In this document: piece after piece, positions 1 to 10,321 of the stretch
Layout: the number at the start of each line of letters is the position of its first letter
Numbering within the stretch: position 1 is the first letter of the stretch
Source: Gari tellinella
Lineage: Eukaryota > Mollusca > Bivalvia > Cardiida > Psammobiidae
Assembly (NCBI GenBank): GCA_922989275.2
Contig: OV277867.1
Location: 37,502,070-37,566,069 of the forward strand
Length of the DNA stretch: 64,000 bases
Direction: 5' to 3'
Notes under the pieces: model-generated
Told to the model about the DNA's origin: nothing
Database searches by the model: none
Seen by the model: the letters and a program-made list of their open reading frames with translations, nothing else
Position numbers and translations under genes: made by a program

Positions 1-120
1 TCGAAACGAGTGTCAAACACTTTGGATCCTGACCGGACGCAGCGTTACGCGGCGTCTGATCAGGATCCAAACTGTTTGCAAACGCGCTTTTAAGTGTCAT
101 TGAGAGTGAAAGGGTTTAAA
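1..120. repeat. Family A MITE, truncated by the window start
   Basis: Right part of a family A element. The palindromic core reads CTGACCGGACGCAGCG and then CGCGGCGTCTGATCAG, followed by TTTGCAAACGCGCTTTTAAG and a terminus ending GAGAGTGAAAGGGTTTAAA. That terminus matches other TTAA-flanked A copies. The left end lies outside the window. Confidence 0.75.
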
Positions 121-540
121 TCAGACACATAAAATAGACAACACCTTTAGGCAGACACTGCTACTCTACCCTTTCAACGTGCTCGTTCTAAAATAATTAT
201 TTCATTTGCAAACAGTTCTCAGCCAGAGCAAACCAAACGTCTAGCCAGGCTCCAAAATCGTTACAACTCACATTTGGATAAAAAATTGTGTTTTACAAAA
301 GGTATCTTGTAATACAACGTTGCTGTAGAAAACACTATTGAAGCGGACGACAAAATGGTGGTAAAGGGATAAAGATATCACAATACAGTTGATTATAAAA
401 AAGGTTTAAAACTGTTTATAAATACACGGGTGGTCGCACTTGACCTTGAACAAACTAAAATCTCAGTTGAATGTCAAACAAATACATAAAATATATATTT
501 CCAGAATACATGTACATCAATTCGGATGTAATATTTAAAA
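121..540. other. Featureless AT-rich DNA
   Basis: No convincing exon, repeat family member or RNA gene is visible. It contains one GCAAACAGTT motif near 208 that may be the trace of a decayed core. Confidence 0.5.
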
Positions 541-1575
541 GTATGTGTTAGAATACCGGAACTTTGCCCCTCCGGCCTTTTGCCCCTTCGTAAAAAATCG
601 CAACACAGAACTTTGCCCCTTCCAACACGGACTTTTGCCCCTTCCAACACGGACGTTTGCCCCTTTCAGTTTTTAAAGGTGCGGACTTTTGCCCCGTCCC
701 TGTTTTCGCATGGACTGAAGTTTGTCCAATCTGCCCATACTGTTTATGGCTAATTCCAATAATCAACTGATTTAACGGAGTCATTTCCTGTTAAATCCGT
801 TAATGTGTTCCGTGTATATATTTATTTTTAGCCCCGAACACTATTTTTTTTCTTGTTATCAAAACGGAAACATAAAGACATTGTTACTTACAAATATTAA
901 TACATCCTCTTGTTATATATTTAAAACCCTGGGTGAATAAAATATGTTTTCTGTTCTGATCTGTCAAATTTTAACATTATCCGACAAAAGGCTAATAATA
1001 TGAATTTAATTCTTTTCATCTCGTCAATTTGGTCAAAATGACATAGTAATTAGCAAACAAACTTATTATCAATCAATTTTAACTGAAATCGAACACTGCT
1101 TTACAGCAGTTGCTGCTTTGATGTTAACTACATATGTGTCAATTGCTAATTAAAGAATAAAAAGTGATACGGTTTTGACGGTGTCCATTTTGTTCCTTAA
1201 CGTTTAAATTGTCCTCTTATCTTTTACAATAGAAACTTTCGGTATAATTACCAACAAAGTGTGATTAGCGATAATGATGATTATATAAATTTCAGGTTCA
1301 CCTGAAATCTTAATTCAAATGTAGTAAGAAATTTGAAATTTAAAAGACAATAATACTTTATAAATCAACATTTCAATATAGAAGAGGCAGTATTTCGATA
1401 CGGAAGGGGCAGAATACCGCTATGGAAGGGGAAAAGTTCCGTGTATGAAAAAACAGGAAGGGGAAAAAGGCCGTGTACGTAAAATCAAGAAGGGGCAAAG
1501 TTCCGTGTTGCTGTTTTTGAGGAAGGGGCAAAAGGCCGAAGGGGCAAAAGGCCGTTTACCATGTGTTAACATACG
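541..1575. mobile_element. Foldback-like element FB1
   Basis: Two inverted arms flank an AT-rich centre of about 675 bp. The left arm (about 552-705) is built from degenerate units such as CTTTTGCCCCTTCCAACACG. The right arm (about 1381-1556) has the inverse units, GAAGGGGCAAAAGGCCG and GAAGGGGCAAAGTTCCG. The outer ends GTATGTGTTA and TGTTAACATAC are also roughly inverse. Arms made of tandem sub-repeats are the hallmark of foldback elements. No transposase frame is visible and no target-site duplication is clear, so the outer limits are approximate. It lies just downstream of the receptor gene's stop codon. Confidence 0.6.
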
Positions 1576-1619
1576 TGTATTATCCAACAACGCAGTGAGT
1601 TAAAAGTTTATAAACGTGT

Positions 1620-1625
1620 TTTATT
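1620..1625 (-). terminator. Possible polyadenylation signal overlapping the receptor stop codon
   Basis: On the minus strand the hexamer AATAAA overlaps the TAA stop (codons CAA-TAA followed by AA). If it is used, the 3' UTR would be only a few tens of bases and would end before the foldback element. Its use is inferred from the canonical hexamer only. Confidence 0.35.
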
Positions 1626-4118
1626 GTTTTTGGGCTGGTATTAGAATACCGCGTGACATTCCAAACACATCATTATTTGTCCCAAGGATAATCAAAAACA
1701 ATAAAGTTATCCCAGTGATAAGTAAGACAAATACAACTGAACATATCCTATCAACAAAAGTTCCAATATGTTTCCAAGAGCACACGTGCACAAGTTCTTT
1801 GTCATCCTCCATCATTATTGCGTTATTGTTTGTTCCGTTGTCAATAGTAAAACTAGACGCGCTGAGTATGTGTTTCCGTTTAGATACACCATTTTCCTTA
1901 GACTTTGGCAAGCAACAGCGAAAAATGTTTGTCAGCCGACTAAGGTATACTGGAGGCTTACCCGGCTTGAAAAAAAGACGAAGGTTTAATATGGCAAAGG
2001 CACACATCGATGTGCTTATAGATAAAGCTACAACAATAAAATAAGATATGATCGGTACTGGGTTGGAGGTTTGTGGGAGTGAGTTACTTATTATGGAAAG
2101 AAACACTGCTATTGCAAGTAACACTGTTATTGCATAAGATACTCTTTCGCCAGACTCGGGTGGCAGAAGAAATACAAATGTTTGCAAAACAATCATCATT
2201 GTAATTGGTGCTATTGTGTTCATTACGTAGAAATTTGAATTTCTTTTAAATTTGAAATCATATTGAATGTAGGTAAGCGGTGCGTCATCACGAGTATAAA
2301 AGACACCTGAAATACCGGCGGTACTCTCGAGTGTCCACTCGCCGTGTTCCATGTAGAAGGACCTTGGTACTTCCGGAAACTCCGTCTGTAGGATAAGCCC
2401 TGACGGCGTGTAATCCTGTGACGTAAAGTAGACTATGCAGTTCTGAAACAGAAAACAAAAGATTGCCCTCAATATGGCATATTGTCGTCTGTTTCAATAG
2501 CGTCGTCTGCAATGTCGTTAGATATAAGGCAGTATATGTCTTACGAAATTTCGCAACAAGTGTCAAAGAGTTTGGATCCTTGTCAGACGCTGCGCAACGC
2601 GGCATATGATCAGGATTCTGACGGTGTGCAGACCCACTTTTGGCGTCATTGAATGTAAAAGCGATACTGTCAAGACCAGGTTCGAAATGCATCTCATAAC
2701 ATATAGTCGATGATTTACGCAGTGAGATAGCTAAAGTCAAATTTAACCGTATTTCAAGCTTAATACAATACCATGTTACGTTTTCATTTCGAAAAAAGGC
2801 GACTAGAAGGGCATCATAGCAGAACGGATACTTGTGGCGAAATTCGGCTTTGACTAGACAGGTTCGACTGTACTGTTGATCTTAAATGGGAGAACTTAAC
2901 ATTCTGGCTTTCGTAAAATCTAATCATGAATTGTTGTAATTATTAATAACGTCTGAATAATTTTGATAAAGGTTGTTGGTAGTAAACAATGATAACTTTA
3001 TGGGTATTGCTTCCTAGTAAAATCGTTGAATCTTCAAAGTATATGGACTCAAATCACCTTCGTATACACATCAACGTTTTATGTCACTGATCGTGTAAAT
3101 GTTTACCCGTTGCCACTGACACTGCAATCGGTCATGTTAGTGAAATGGTGAAAAGCTAAGTTGTAATTTATTCAATATCATTGAACTCTAACGGACCATT
3201 TATGTGTCCTCTACAAACAGTATACATGTGAATATTGACTTTGTATTCTGATCAGTGGCTGCCCCATTGTTAAATGAAGATTAAAGATAATCTGCAGGGG
3301 CATTCTGTATTGTTGTTATACTGCATGTAGCAATCACATGTCTGTGAGTTCCTATAAAAGGTAACATGTAATTGTGTACGATATACAGAGCACCAGATAA
3401 GCTTTGTTTTTCAAAAACTAAAATCTTTATTTCTGAATTAAACCCTATGGTGTCACTACTCATTAGAATCGTCTCGAAGAGACGATTCTAATGAGTAGTA
3501 ACACCATACAATTTGGTGCTAAAAAGAGTGAGAAAATGTTGGATTTGTTGAAAAAACTACCTCTTATCGGGAGCCCTGATATAGAAATTGTTACAAAACA
3601 CCACCTAGTACCTGTGTATCAAAGGGATAAAACGTCACGTCTATCTCACACCTTGACTTGAAAACAGCAGGTGCGTACAATGTCACAAAGCCATTATAAT
3701 GTACTTTTACTCTTTTAACTTCCTTTAGAAAACTCTCCACCTCTTCGTACACTGACACTAGAGCTATAGTGGGATGCCACAACTTGTCATACGGCAACAG
3801 TTCTGAGACTATCCCACCATACTGTTCCGGATGCCACTGTTTTGTTTCATCAATCCAAGATACGTACACAACCCCGCCAAAAAGGAATTTCCCATCAACC
3901 TCAGCAAGTTCCATCAAGGAGCTAATGGCGAACGACATGTTGATTACAATCGGCTGAGACTGATCTAGTAACGGCCGGCTCTTTATGTCATGGTTATTCA
4001 ATATATCCCTTATTAAAGTCTCCGAGTCATTTAATGTTTGGCCATCGGAAATACACCACGTCTGAAGTGTGACAAATATAGTTAACAGGTTCAATAAATC
4101 CATGATGAAACACAACAC
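1621..4118 (-). CDS. Nicotinic acetylcholine receptor-like (Cys-loop) channel subunit, two exons
   Basis: Pentameric ligand-gated cation channel subunit of the plasma membrane. Coding exon 1 is 4118..3612 and exon 2 is 2442..1621. The donor CAG|GTACTAGG and acceptor TTTCTGTTTCAG|AAC give a phase-0 intron of 1169 bp, and the join restores one frame of 442 residues. A second Met at codon 6 (4103) has a better start context (ATG followed by G) and precedes a hydrophobic signal peptide, so the protein may be 437 residues. The Cys-loop is Cys157 to Cys171 with 13 residues between, containing FYPFD. Four membrane segments lie at about 241-263, 269-289, 300-325 and 397-422. GER at 267-269 before TM2 and the pore leucine fit a cation channel. 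Two N-glycosylation motifs, NDS and NMS, lie in the N-terminal domain. Loop C has no vicinal Cys pair, so this is a non-alpha type. The Trp of loop B is Gln and the Tyr of loop A is Val, so classical acetylcholine binding is doubtful. The short TM3-TM4 loop (about 70 residues) and the length are near the family norm. Confidence 0.93.
2488..2672. repeat. Family A MITE (GTCGTCTGC subfamily) inside the receptor intron
   Basis: It shows the two GTCGTCTG motifs, TTAAGGCAG-like spacer, GTGTCAAAGAGTTTGGATCC, a decayed core around CAGACGCTGCG/CGCGGCATATGA, and the end GTCATTGAATGTAAAAGCG. This is the same order as the copies at 22656 and 57836. The arms are degraded, so this copy is old. Confidence 0.7.
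3464..3511. repeat. Perfect palindrome in the receptor intron
   Basis: ACTACTCATTAGAATCGTCT is followed by CGA and then its inverse AGACGATTCTAATGAGTAGT. The central GAATCGTCT/AGACGATTC stem is shared with the core of the family H element at 11885-12104. No family H termini are visible around it. Confidence 0.75.
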
Positions 4119-4520
4119 ATGACATTAAACGCACGTTAAGGTACGAATACTGAAGAGTACAAACATGTTTTAAACAGGCTTGTGTTAAGATATAATATTT
4201 ATCACATATGATTACTTTAAAACCACATATTGGTGTTTACGATCATTTATCTTACAATTGCCTTTTGACAATTACATCCAGTTAGTGTTGAATACATGCT
4301 AGACTGACGAACATCAACACAACTACGAGTAGTTGGGATCCTTTAAATTACTGGGTATTTATCCTCGATCTGTATCTACATTGCTCGCAAGCAAGAAGCT
4401 GTGAAGTTGCAAATATAGGAATAAGGGTTATTGTCATGCCTAAATGGGTAAGCAGTACACCGACACGGGATTCATCAGAGCATTAACAATAATATACTAT
4501 TGTCAGTATTATACCGGGTA
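4119..4520. other. Upstream flank of the receptor gene; nothing recognised
   Basis: This should hold the promoter and 5' UTR of the minus-strand receptor gene. No TATA box or initiator could be chosen with confidence, and no repeat family member is evident. Confidence 0.4.
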
Positions 4521-4529
4521 TAAATATTA

Positions 4530-4740
4530 TTTGCAGACAGTTTGGACCCTGATCAGGCACGACGTAATTCCGCGACTGGTCATCATCCAAATTGTTTGTC
4601 ACACTTTACAATTAAGTATTTTGATTAACTTATATTTACATCAAAGAAAAACAAGCAGACGACACTCTTTAAAGCAGATGCTGATACGGCTGTTAAGGTT
4701 ATTTTCACAGTGCATCCGGATTATACTGACTATTGATAGA
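4530..4740. repeat. Decayed family A MITE
   Basis: Core remnants CAGACAGTTTGGACCCTGAT and CATCCAAATTGTTTGTCACA are followed by the inner arm motif AAGCAGACGACACTCTTTAA, which is the inverse of the GTCGTCTGCTT motif seen in other A copies. Confidence 0.65.
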
Positions 4741-4955
4741 TTTCAAACCGTAGGTAAATTAGGGTCAACATTGAACGTTTATGTTTAAGAAAAGAATAGA
4801 CTGCCTGACAAGCAATCAAAACTATCAAAGAATAGCACGCTATGTTCTATTATCGCAAGCTCAACTGCAATCACCTACATTTCTATAGAGATCAGGTATA
4901 AAAACGGCGTCTGATCTGGGTCCAAACAGATTGCAACGGCAATACTAGTTTCATT

Positions 4956-5184
4956 TTAACCCATTTATACCCAGTGGATCAGTCTATGTTTATATATTGG
5001 ATAAGACCATTGTTTATCAAATGGATGCCTGGTCAAAATTTTCATTTTTATTTTGTTTTATATTGAAATCCCGATCAGCAAACAGTGTATGCTCTGATCA
5101 GACGCCGCATAATGCGGCGTCTGATAAGAGTCTTCGCTGTTTGCCTATGTCCCATATATTGGATCGTGGGCACAAATGGGTTAA
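4956..5184. mobile_element. Family I MITE with TTAA ends and core I
   Basis: TTAA at 4956-4959 is followed by CCCATTTATACCC, and the right end is GGGCACAAATGGG followed by TTAA (5181-5184). The central palindrome is CTGATCAGACGCCGCAT/ATGCGGCGTCTGATAAG, flanked by GCAAACAGTGTA and CGCTGTTTGCC. The TTAA target fits a piggyBac-type mover (inference). Decayed relatives lie at 44580 and 45240. Confidence 0.75.
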
Positions 5185-5343
5185 TTAGAGCCCGATATTA
5201 CTGGAAGGGAATACGGGTTTCTCTGCTGCAGCACATACCTTTTATTGTTTACACCACACAAAAAAGATACCACTACCAGTTCAACACTGTCATCTACAGA
5301 TTTGTTTTGTATTTAAAACGATAGGCAAATGTATACGCATGTA

Positions 5344-5690
5344 CAGTGCTCCCTCCCTAAACGACCCTCCTAACAACGACCCTTGTCGCAGTTCCCTAAA
5401 CAGGACAATTATGTCCACGCTTTAACTGATGCAATATCGTCTGATTAAAGTTGTCGTCTGCTCTTATTTCTCAAAGTTTCATGTACATGTAAGTGGACAT
5501 TTTGATATAATAAATATCATGCCTTGTGACAAACAACTTATCTTCAGGTCAGACACAGCGTGACGTGGCGACTGATCTGAATTTAAGCTGTTTGCAAATG
5601 TAATCCAAGTCTTAGTTTTCCCTCCTTGTAACGGCTCTCTTCGATCAACACACACCATCTGTGTTGGCCATTAGGAGCCGTTGGAAGCAC
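5344..5690. repeat. Family C MITE
   Basis: It starts TA|CAGTGCTCCCTCCC and carries the family's GTCGTCTGC and CTTGTGACAAACAACTT motifs, a decayed core around CAGGTCAGACACAGCG, and a degraded right end GTTGGAAGCACCGCA. Confidence 0.7.
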
Positions 5691-5827
5691 CGCACCATAT
5701 TTTCATTATTTATCTGCAATTTCAACAATATAGTTCTACTTTCAAAGGCCACATACACGATTAATAATTTCACCAACAGCTTATCACATGTTTTCTGTTT
5801 TGCCCTATGCACACACAATTGACTTAA

Positions 5828-6072
5828 CCCTTTACCCAATAAACATGTTTATAACATTAAAGACAGGTGATCACTTAAAGCAGGTTGAAAGTAAAGCAGA
5901 ATGCGCCCTAGGGCGCATTCTGCTTTACTTTCAGCCTGTTTTAAGTTACTATCTGCTAGGATATAGAAAATATTTCTTATGGTACATTTTCATTACAGTA
6001 TAAAATGGAACTATTTTCTTTGGCGGATGAATAAAATTAATGCGCTAAAAGTCGCTTCTATAAGGGAAAGGG
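5828..6072. mobile_element. Family B MITE, 245 bp, TTAA flanked
   Basis: TTAA (5824-5827), then CCCTTTACCCAATA. The right end is AAGGGAAAGGG followed by TTAA (6073-6076). The central palindrome of core II runs about 5877-5942: AAAGCAGGTTGAAAGTAAAG, then CAGAATGCGCCCTAGGGCGC and the inverse arm. It is exactly the same length as the copies at 22051 and 46065. Confidence 0.85.
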
Positions 6073-6076
6073 TTAA

Positions 6077-7316
6077 AAGACCATTTCACAGCATTAAAGT
6101 CGTCATAGTGACGCGTGCACACGTTATTTTACGAACAGTACCTCTGATTAGAGTCTGCACTAATTAGTTTTGGGCAAATTATTGTTAATGCAATTGTACG
6201 TAATTGGCTATGGATTTTACGACATAAGAGCTGTTTTTTAAGTTTAAGTGATTATTGAATTTTATTTCCATTAGCCTTTAAAAAAGCATTGTTCGCCTTT
6301 GAATTGTTCCTCAACTGAAGAAAATGGTTGAACTTTATACAGTCAAAAACATGTATCATAAGAAATGTCTTCATCCTCCTAGCAGCTAATAACTTAAACC
6401 AGCTAAAAGTAAAGCACACTTACGGTGTACGCTGTCATACGTTTAACCTGCTTTAGTAGGTCACTTGTCGCCAAAGAAGAACCAGGCTATCAAGTAATGG
6501 GTTTCGCAGTAACCTGCCTATAAAATCCTAAAGTCCTTCGTTGAATATAAAACCGAAAGACCTTCCTTGAATCGCTGCTAATAGGGATGTTTTTACGTGT
6601 TTATGATATAAATGTCAGCTATAACCTTCTAGGTGAAGCGTGTTAAGTCTACAAGCTATCGGCGTGAAACACTTTTCCATTCAGACGGAATTTACTATTG
6701 AATTGTCACTCGCGATAAACCAGTAAGGGTTTATAAACGTTTACTATTTAAAATAAAGAGATGTTTAGTGCATGAAAAAGGTAATTCAAAACTTGGGTAT
6801 TAAGGTAGTTCTTTTTCGACATGAATTCAGTTGCCACCTTCCATAATTTTTAACCAGTAAAACTTGGTAAGAGTTTCGCTTGTAATAGGAGAATCTGTTT
6901 GTGTCACATTTGTATAAAGTAGATCAGCGAGAGTCTAATCCGACGTTATCGTAAGTGCACTGTAGTGACATTCCAAGACAAGCCTAATCCAGGCTTGGTA
7001 ATAATCGAAATGTCTTTCAGACAAATCCAAGAAGTACATTACAATCTTTGTTTTAACAGCACATACAATGAGTTACAGTAGAACCATATATTAATGCAAG
7101 TAAATGTACTCTAGATTTCGGTTTTTAAACTAGATAATCGCTTAAATGAAGATGAACTTGAACAGAATGCTCATATAAAGAACTTTCTGTTTTAATTTTG
7201 AGCTCCATTTCAGTGATATTTATGTTTATGTTAACAAGCGTTAATGTATAGCTTTCTGTGCATAACAGATTGAAAGCAAAGCAAACCTATCATATATTAC
7301 CTTACTGTTTTGTTTG
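6077..7316. other. Non-coding stretch with one decayed family B copy
   Basis: A degraded core II lies at about 6385-6510 (GCTAAAAGTAAAGCACACTT, then CCTGCTTTAGTAGGTCACTT). Otherwise AT-rich, with no exon, RNA gene or other family recognised. Confidence 0.5.
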
Positions 7317-7318
7317 TA

Positions 7319-7605
7319 CAGTGATCTCTCTCTACAACAACACCCAATAGGAGACACATATTGTGTGCGTTTTTCGGAGGGAGTCGTTATAGAGAGGAAA
7401 ATTTTAACGCGGCAACTGATCTGGATTCAAGCTGTTTGTCACTTGTCATTATATTTATATCAAAATAACCAGTTATATGTAAATCTAAGAAACGACAATT
7501 TTAATCAAACGATAATGCAGCAGTAAAACCGTAAGTATGGAACTGCGGAAAAGACGTTGTAAGGAGGGAGTGTTTTGGGAGGCCCATTGTAGAGAGGGAA
7601 CACTG
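7319..7605. repeat. Family C MITE
   Basis: TA|CAGTGATCTCTCTCTAC at the left and GTAGAGAGGGAACACTG|TA at the right. The left half of core I is missing, leaving CGGCAACTGATCTGGATTC. The inner motif GTGCGTTTTTCGGAGGGAGT is that of other C copies. Confidence 0.75.
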
Positions 7606-8050
7606 TAGTGCCTTCATACCGTCAACCGAGTATCTCTTCAGAGTACATTCTGTACGTCTCTCCAAGTTGTAATTGGTGCATGACAACTTAAAACCCTAAA
7701 TTAGCACTGAGAACAGCACACTAATTGTTTAATATAGGTATTCACTCTGAGTTTTCTTCAAGATCATATTACGAATTTCGCAGTTTGAATTCGGATGGTT
7801 GCTCGATGTCCCATCTGAATCAACATTGTTCTTAATTCTTAAACTCCAACCCTCAACAGCGTCTTAAATACATGTATAAAGCACTTCCACAGAGCCTCGT
7901 TAAAGAAGATACTCAATTCAAAATGCAGACAATAATAGTTATTATGCTTGTAGTAAATCGTTCATCGGGAAGGTTTTGATGTTTCTAGTCGCCTTTCAGT
8001 CTAACTCCAAATAAATAAAGTATACGCTTATTCTGTTTAGTATAACGAAA
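7606..8050. other. Nothing recognised
   Basis: AT-rich unique-looking DNA between two family C copies. No exon or repeat supported. Confidence 0.45.
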
Positions 8051-8052
8051 TA

Positions 8053-8410
8053 CAGTGCTCCCTCTCTACAACGGCCCTCTCAACAACGACTCCCTCCTTA
8101 CAACGAACTTGCAGCTGTAACCCCAAACGAGACATTTAAGTCCAACCTTTTCACTGCTGCAATATCGTCAGCTTAAAATTGTCGCCTGCTGCTTTACTTA
8201 AACTTACATTTTTGACATTTTGACAGAAAAATACAAATTGACGAGTGACACGCAGCTTGATTCAAGATCAGGCACCGCGTTAAGCGGTGACTGATCTTGA
8301 TGCAAGCTGTTTGCAATTGAAAGCCAATTTCCGTCCCTATAACGATTCGCTCCAAACAAGGCAAACAATTTTGGTCTTCCGTTGGATGTCGTTGTAGAAA
8401 GGCAGCGCTG
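8053..8410. repeat. Family C MITE
   Basis: TA|CAGTGCTCCCTCTCTAC at the left and GTCGTTGTAGAAAGGCAGCG at the right. The core is CAAGATCAGGCACCGCG/AAGCGGTGACTGATCTTG, so both arms have changed together relative to the family consensus. It contains the GTCGCCTGCTGC and ATTTTGACAGAAAAATAC motifs. Confidence 0.8.
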
Positions 8411-8509
8411 TGTTATGCAACTTGTATTTGTTTATCAGATAATCCATTATGTTAACGTCTATCCTAATTAACGTCCAGGTTATCATTGCATCCCCGTCAT
8501 CTGTTTTAA

Positions 8510-8719
8510 CCCCTTCACTGCCGTGACGTCATCAATTTTAAACAATTGTCGTCTGCTTTCATTTCTCAAATGTTATTTTTAGGTATTCTTATTTAAGAAA
8601 TATTGAAATGCGTATCAAACAGCTTGGCTCCTGATCAGACGCCGCGTCACGCGGCGTCTGATCAGGATCCAAACTGTTTGCAAATAACCATCTTATTCGG
8701 GGTAAGCCAGTGAATGGGT
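8510..8719. mobile_element. Family A MITE, TTAA flanked
   Basis: TTAA then CCCCTTCACTGCCG, with GACGTCATCAATTTTAAAC, GTCGTCTGC and GTATCAAACAGCTTGG. Core I follows as TGATCAGACGCCGCG TCA CGCGGCGTCTGATCA. The right end is GTGAATGGG then TTTAA. Confidence 0.82.
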
Positions 8720-8895
8720 TTAATTCATGTATTTTATAATTGAGGCAACTTTACTGATAAAAACTATTCAATAACAGAATACGGGCTTTACAAACATTAT
8801 TTAAGAGATTAAATGTACCGAGAACATTTGGCGAGTTTACTTATGTCAAGGGCGTCTGTTAAACATTTTAGTGCTACGATGTATAAAATGTTTAA

Positions 8896-9071
8896 CCACT
8901 AACGTCTCTTTTTATTTCTAAAAATCAAAACTAAGGTTATTTGACTTACGAAATGTCAAAATGAGTGTCAAAAATTGTTGTTTCTGATTAGTCGCCGCGT
9001 TATGCGGTGTCTAATTAGGATCCAAACTGTTTGCAAATAATTATTGCACTCGGGGTAAGAAAGTGAAGGGG
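8896..9071. repeat. Family A MITE
   Basis: TTAA at 8892-8895 and 9072-9075. The core is decayed (GATTAGTCGCCGCG, TTATGCGGTGTCTAATTAG). The right end GAAAGTGAAGGGG is intact. Confidence 0.75.
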
Positions 9072-9244
9072 TTAAGTAAGATGTAGGCATCTATACTGAT
9101 GGGAATAATACCATAACAGACTTAGACGACAGAGAAATGAATGGAAAACGGCGACCTTAAAGGTAGCCGTAGTGGATGTAGTTGTAATAGTTGAAGGTTT
9201 AAAAGCGTTTAGAAACATACATATTAGGGGTGGTCCTTAATAAC

Positions 9245-9430
9245 ACGTTCACTGCTATGACGTCAACAAGTTTTAACAATTGTCATCTGCTTTTATTTCC
9301 CTAACTATATTTTAGGTATTTTGAATTAACAAATATTGAAATGATTGTCAAACATTGTGGATCCTGTTCAGACACCACGTAGGGCAGCGTTTGATCAGGG
9401 TCCTACTTGAGGTAAGGCACGGATGGGGCT
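9245..9430. repeat. Decayed family A MITE
   Basis: Left end CGTTCACTGCTATGACGTCA, inner GTCATCTGC, core remnants GGATCCTGTTCAGACACCAC and TTGATCAGGGTCC, and the end GGCACGGATGGGG. Confidence 0.65.
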
Positions 9431-9645
9431 AAATGAATAAATGTTTCCAACTGGATTCGACAATTTGTAATTCTAAGACAGGCATATAATAGAAAAACAT
9501 TTTATTAAAAGGGTTAATGTTACAACTCTACAAGGTGACACCTCTTTTTCTGTTACATAACAACTGTACTGTTTGACTGCTTACGACCAATTAAGAAATA
9601 TCCTTGAACTATATAACTAGGTCTCAGAACATTTGAATTCTCGAA

Positions 9646-9903
9646 TCACGTCTCATCATTTAGTTCAGAAATTATGTCATTCGGCGTCAAATGTCTCCTG
9701 ATGGTTTCCAAATACCGTAGAACAGGTATACTTTTGTTCCGTTGATCAACTTGAAGCACTGAGTACACTATATATAATGGGCTTCTTAAATCCATGTTAG
9801 ATAACCCCGAAAAAAGGTTAATCTCAGTATTTTCTGCGTAACGTTTTGTCTGATCAGGATCCTTACTAATTGCAAAAAACCTCTTTAGGTTAATTGTATG
9901 GTT
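9646..9903 (-). CDS. Possible 3'-terminal exon of an unrecognised protein
   Basis: A minus-strand frame is open for 85 codons and ends at TGA (9646-9648). Its last 60 or so residues look like real protein: LRSPLYIVYSVLQVDQRN, then a helix-like stretch LRYLETIRRHLTPNDIISEL before the stop. The upstream 20 or so codons fall in a family A remnant. A possible acceptor, TTACGCAG|AAAATACTGAG (exon from 9833), lies inside that remnant. I do not recognise a domain. It may be the last exon of a minus-strand gene or a pseudogene fragment. No upstream exon is firmly supported. Confidence 0.4.
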   Translation of the reverse strand, partial: NHTINLKRFFAISKDPDQTKRYAENTEINLFSGLSNMDLRSPLYIVYSVLQVDQRNKSIPVLRYLETIRRHLTPNDIISELNDET

Positions 9904-9905
9904 TT
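9834..9905. repeat. Family A core fragment next to the exon candidate
   Basis: CGTAACG, then GTCTGATCAGGATCC and TTGCAAAAAACC resemble half of core I plus the following spacer. No termini are present. Confidence 0.5.
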
Positions 9906-10320
9906 AAACCTGTGGTATTCTTAATATTGATTATACATGTATTCTAAAATGAAACACAAAATGCTATGAAACTGCAAAACAAAAATCGTTAAAAGAAAAT
10001 TTACGTCAGATTTTATATTACAATCGAAGTTAACCCAGTTTTGTAAAATAAAGGCTACTGTGTTCTTGTCCGTTTAAACGCATAGCATTAGCATGTAGAA
10101 CATGCCAATTTGTGGAATTTTCTAACTATTTATTTTGATCAGAATGGCAAAAAATTGTGTAGCCTAATCAGCCGCCGGATTACCCGGATTCTTATCTTGC
10201 TCTAAACTAGTTGCAAGGAAAGTAATAGTTCAAGCGATACCACGTTTGTTGGGGGAAAATGACGTTTTCTTTACTGTGTAATATAATACCCCTTTCGCAT
10301 CCATTTTTATGCTCTGATAT
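9906..10320. other. Mostly unrecognised, with one core I relic
   Basis: At 10140-10230 AGCCTAATCAGCCGCCGGAT, ACCCGG and CTCTAAACTAGTTGCAAGG form a decayed core I without termini. The remainder is AT-rich with no supported exon. Confidence 0.45.
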
Positions 10321-10321
10321 A

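Larger units (their letters stand above)
2443..3611 (-). other. Intron of the receptor gene
   Basis: Phase-0 intron placed between Gln169 and Asn170, within the Cys-loop. The acceptor has a clear polypyrimidine tract. It holds a family A MITE (2488-2672) close to the acceptor and a perfect palindrome (3464-3511) about 100 bp from the donor. The rest is AT-rich with no recognisable exon. Confidence 0.88.

Noticed and set aside
1381..1556. Tandem GGGGCAAAAG units as a G-quadruplex promoter element
   Set aside because: They are matched by inverse units at 552-705 and are better explained as foldback arms.
1616..2044. 142-codon plus-strand frame
   Set aside because: Antisense shadow of receptor exon 2.
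1621..4118. Receptor gene as a pseudogene because of two separate frames
   Set aside because: A consensus donor and acceptor join the frames in phase and restore the 13-residue Cys-loop exactly.
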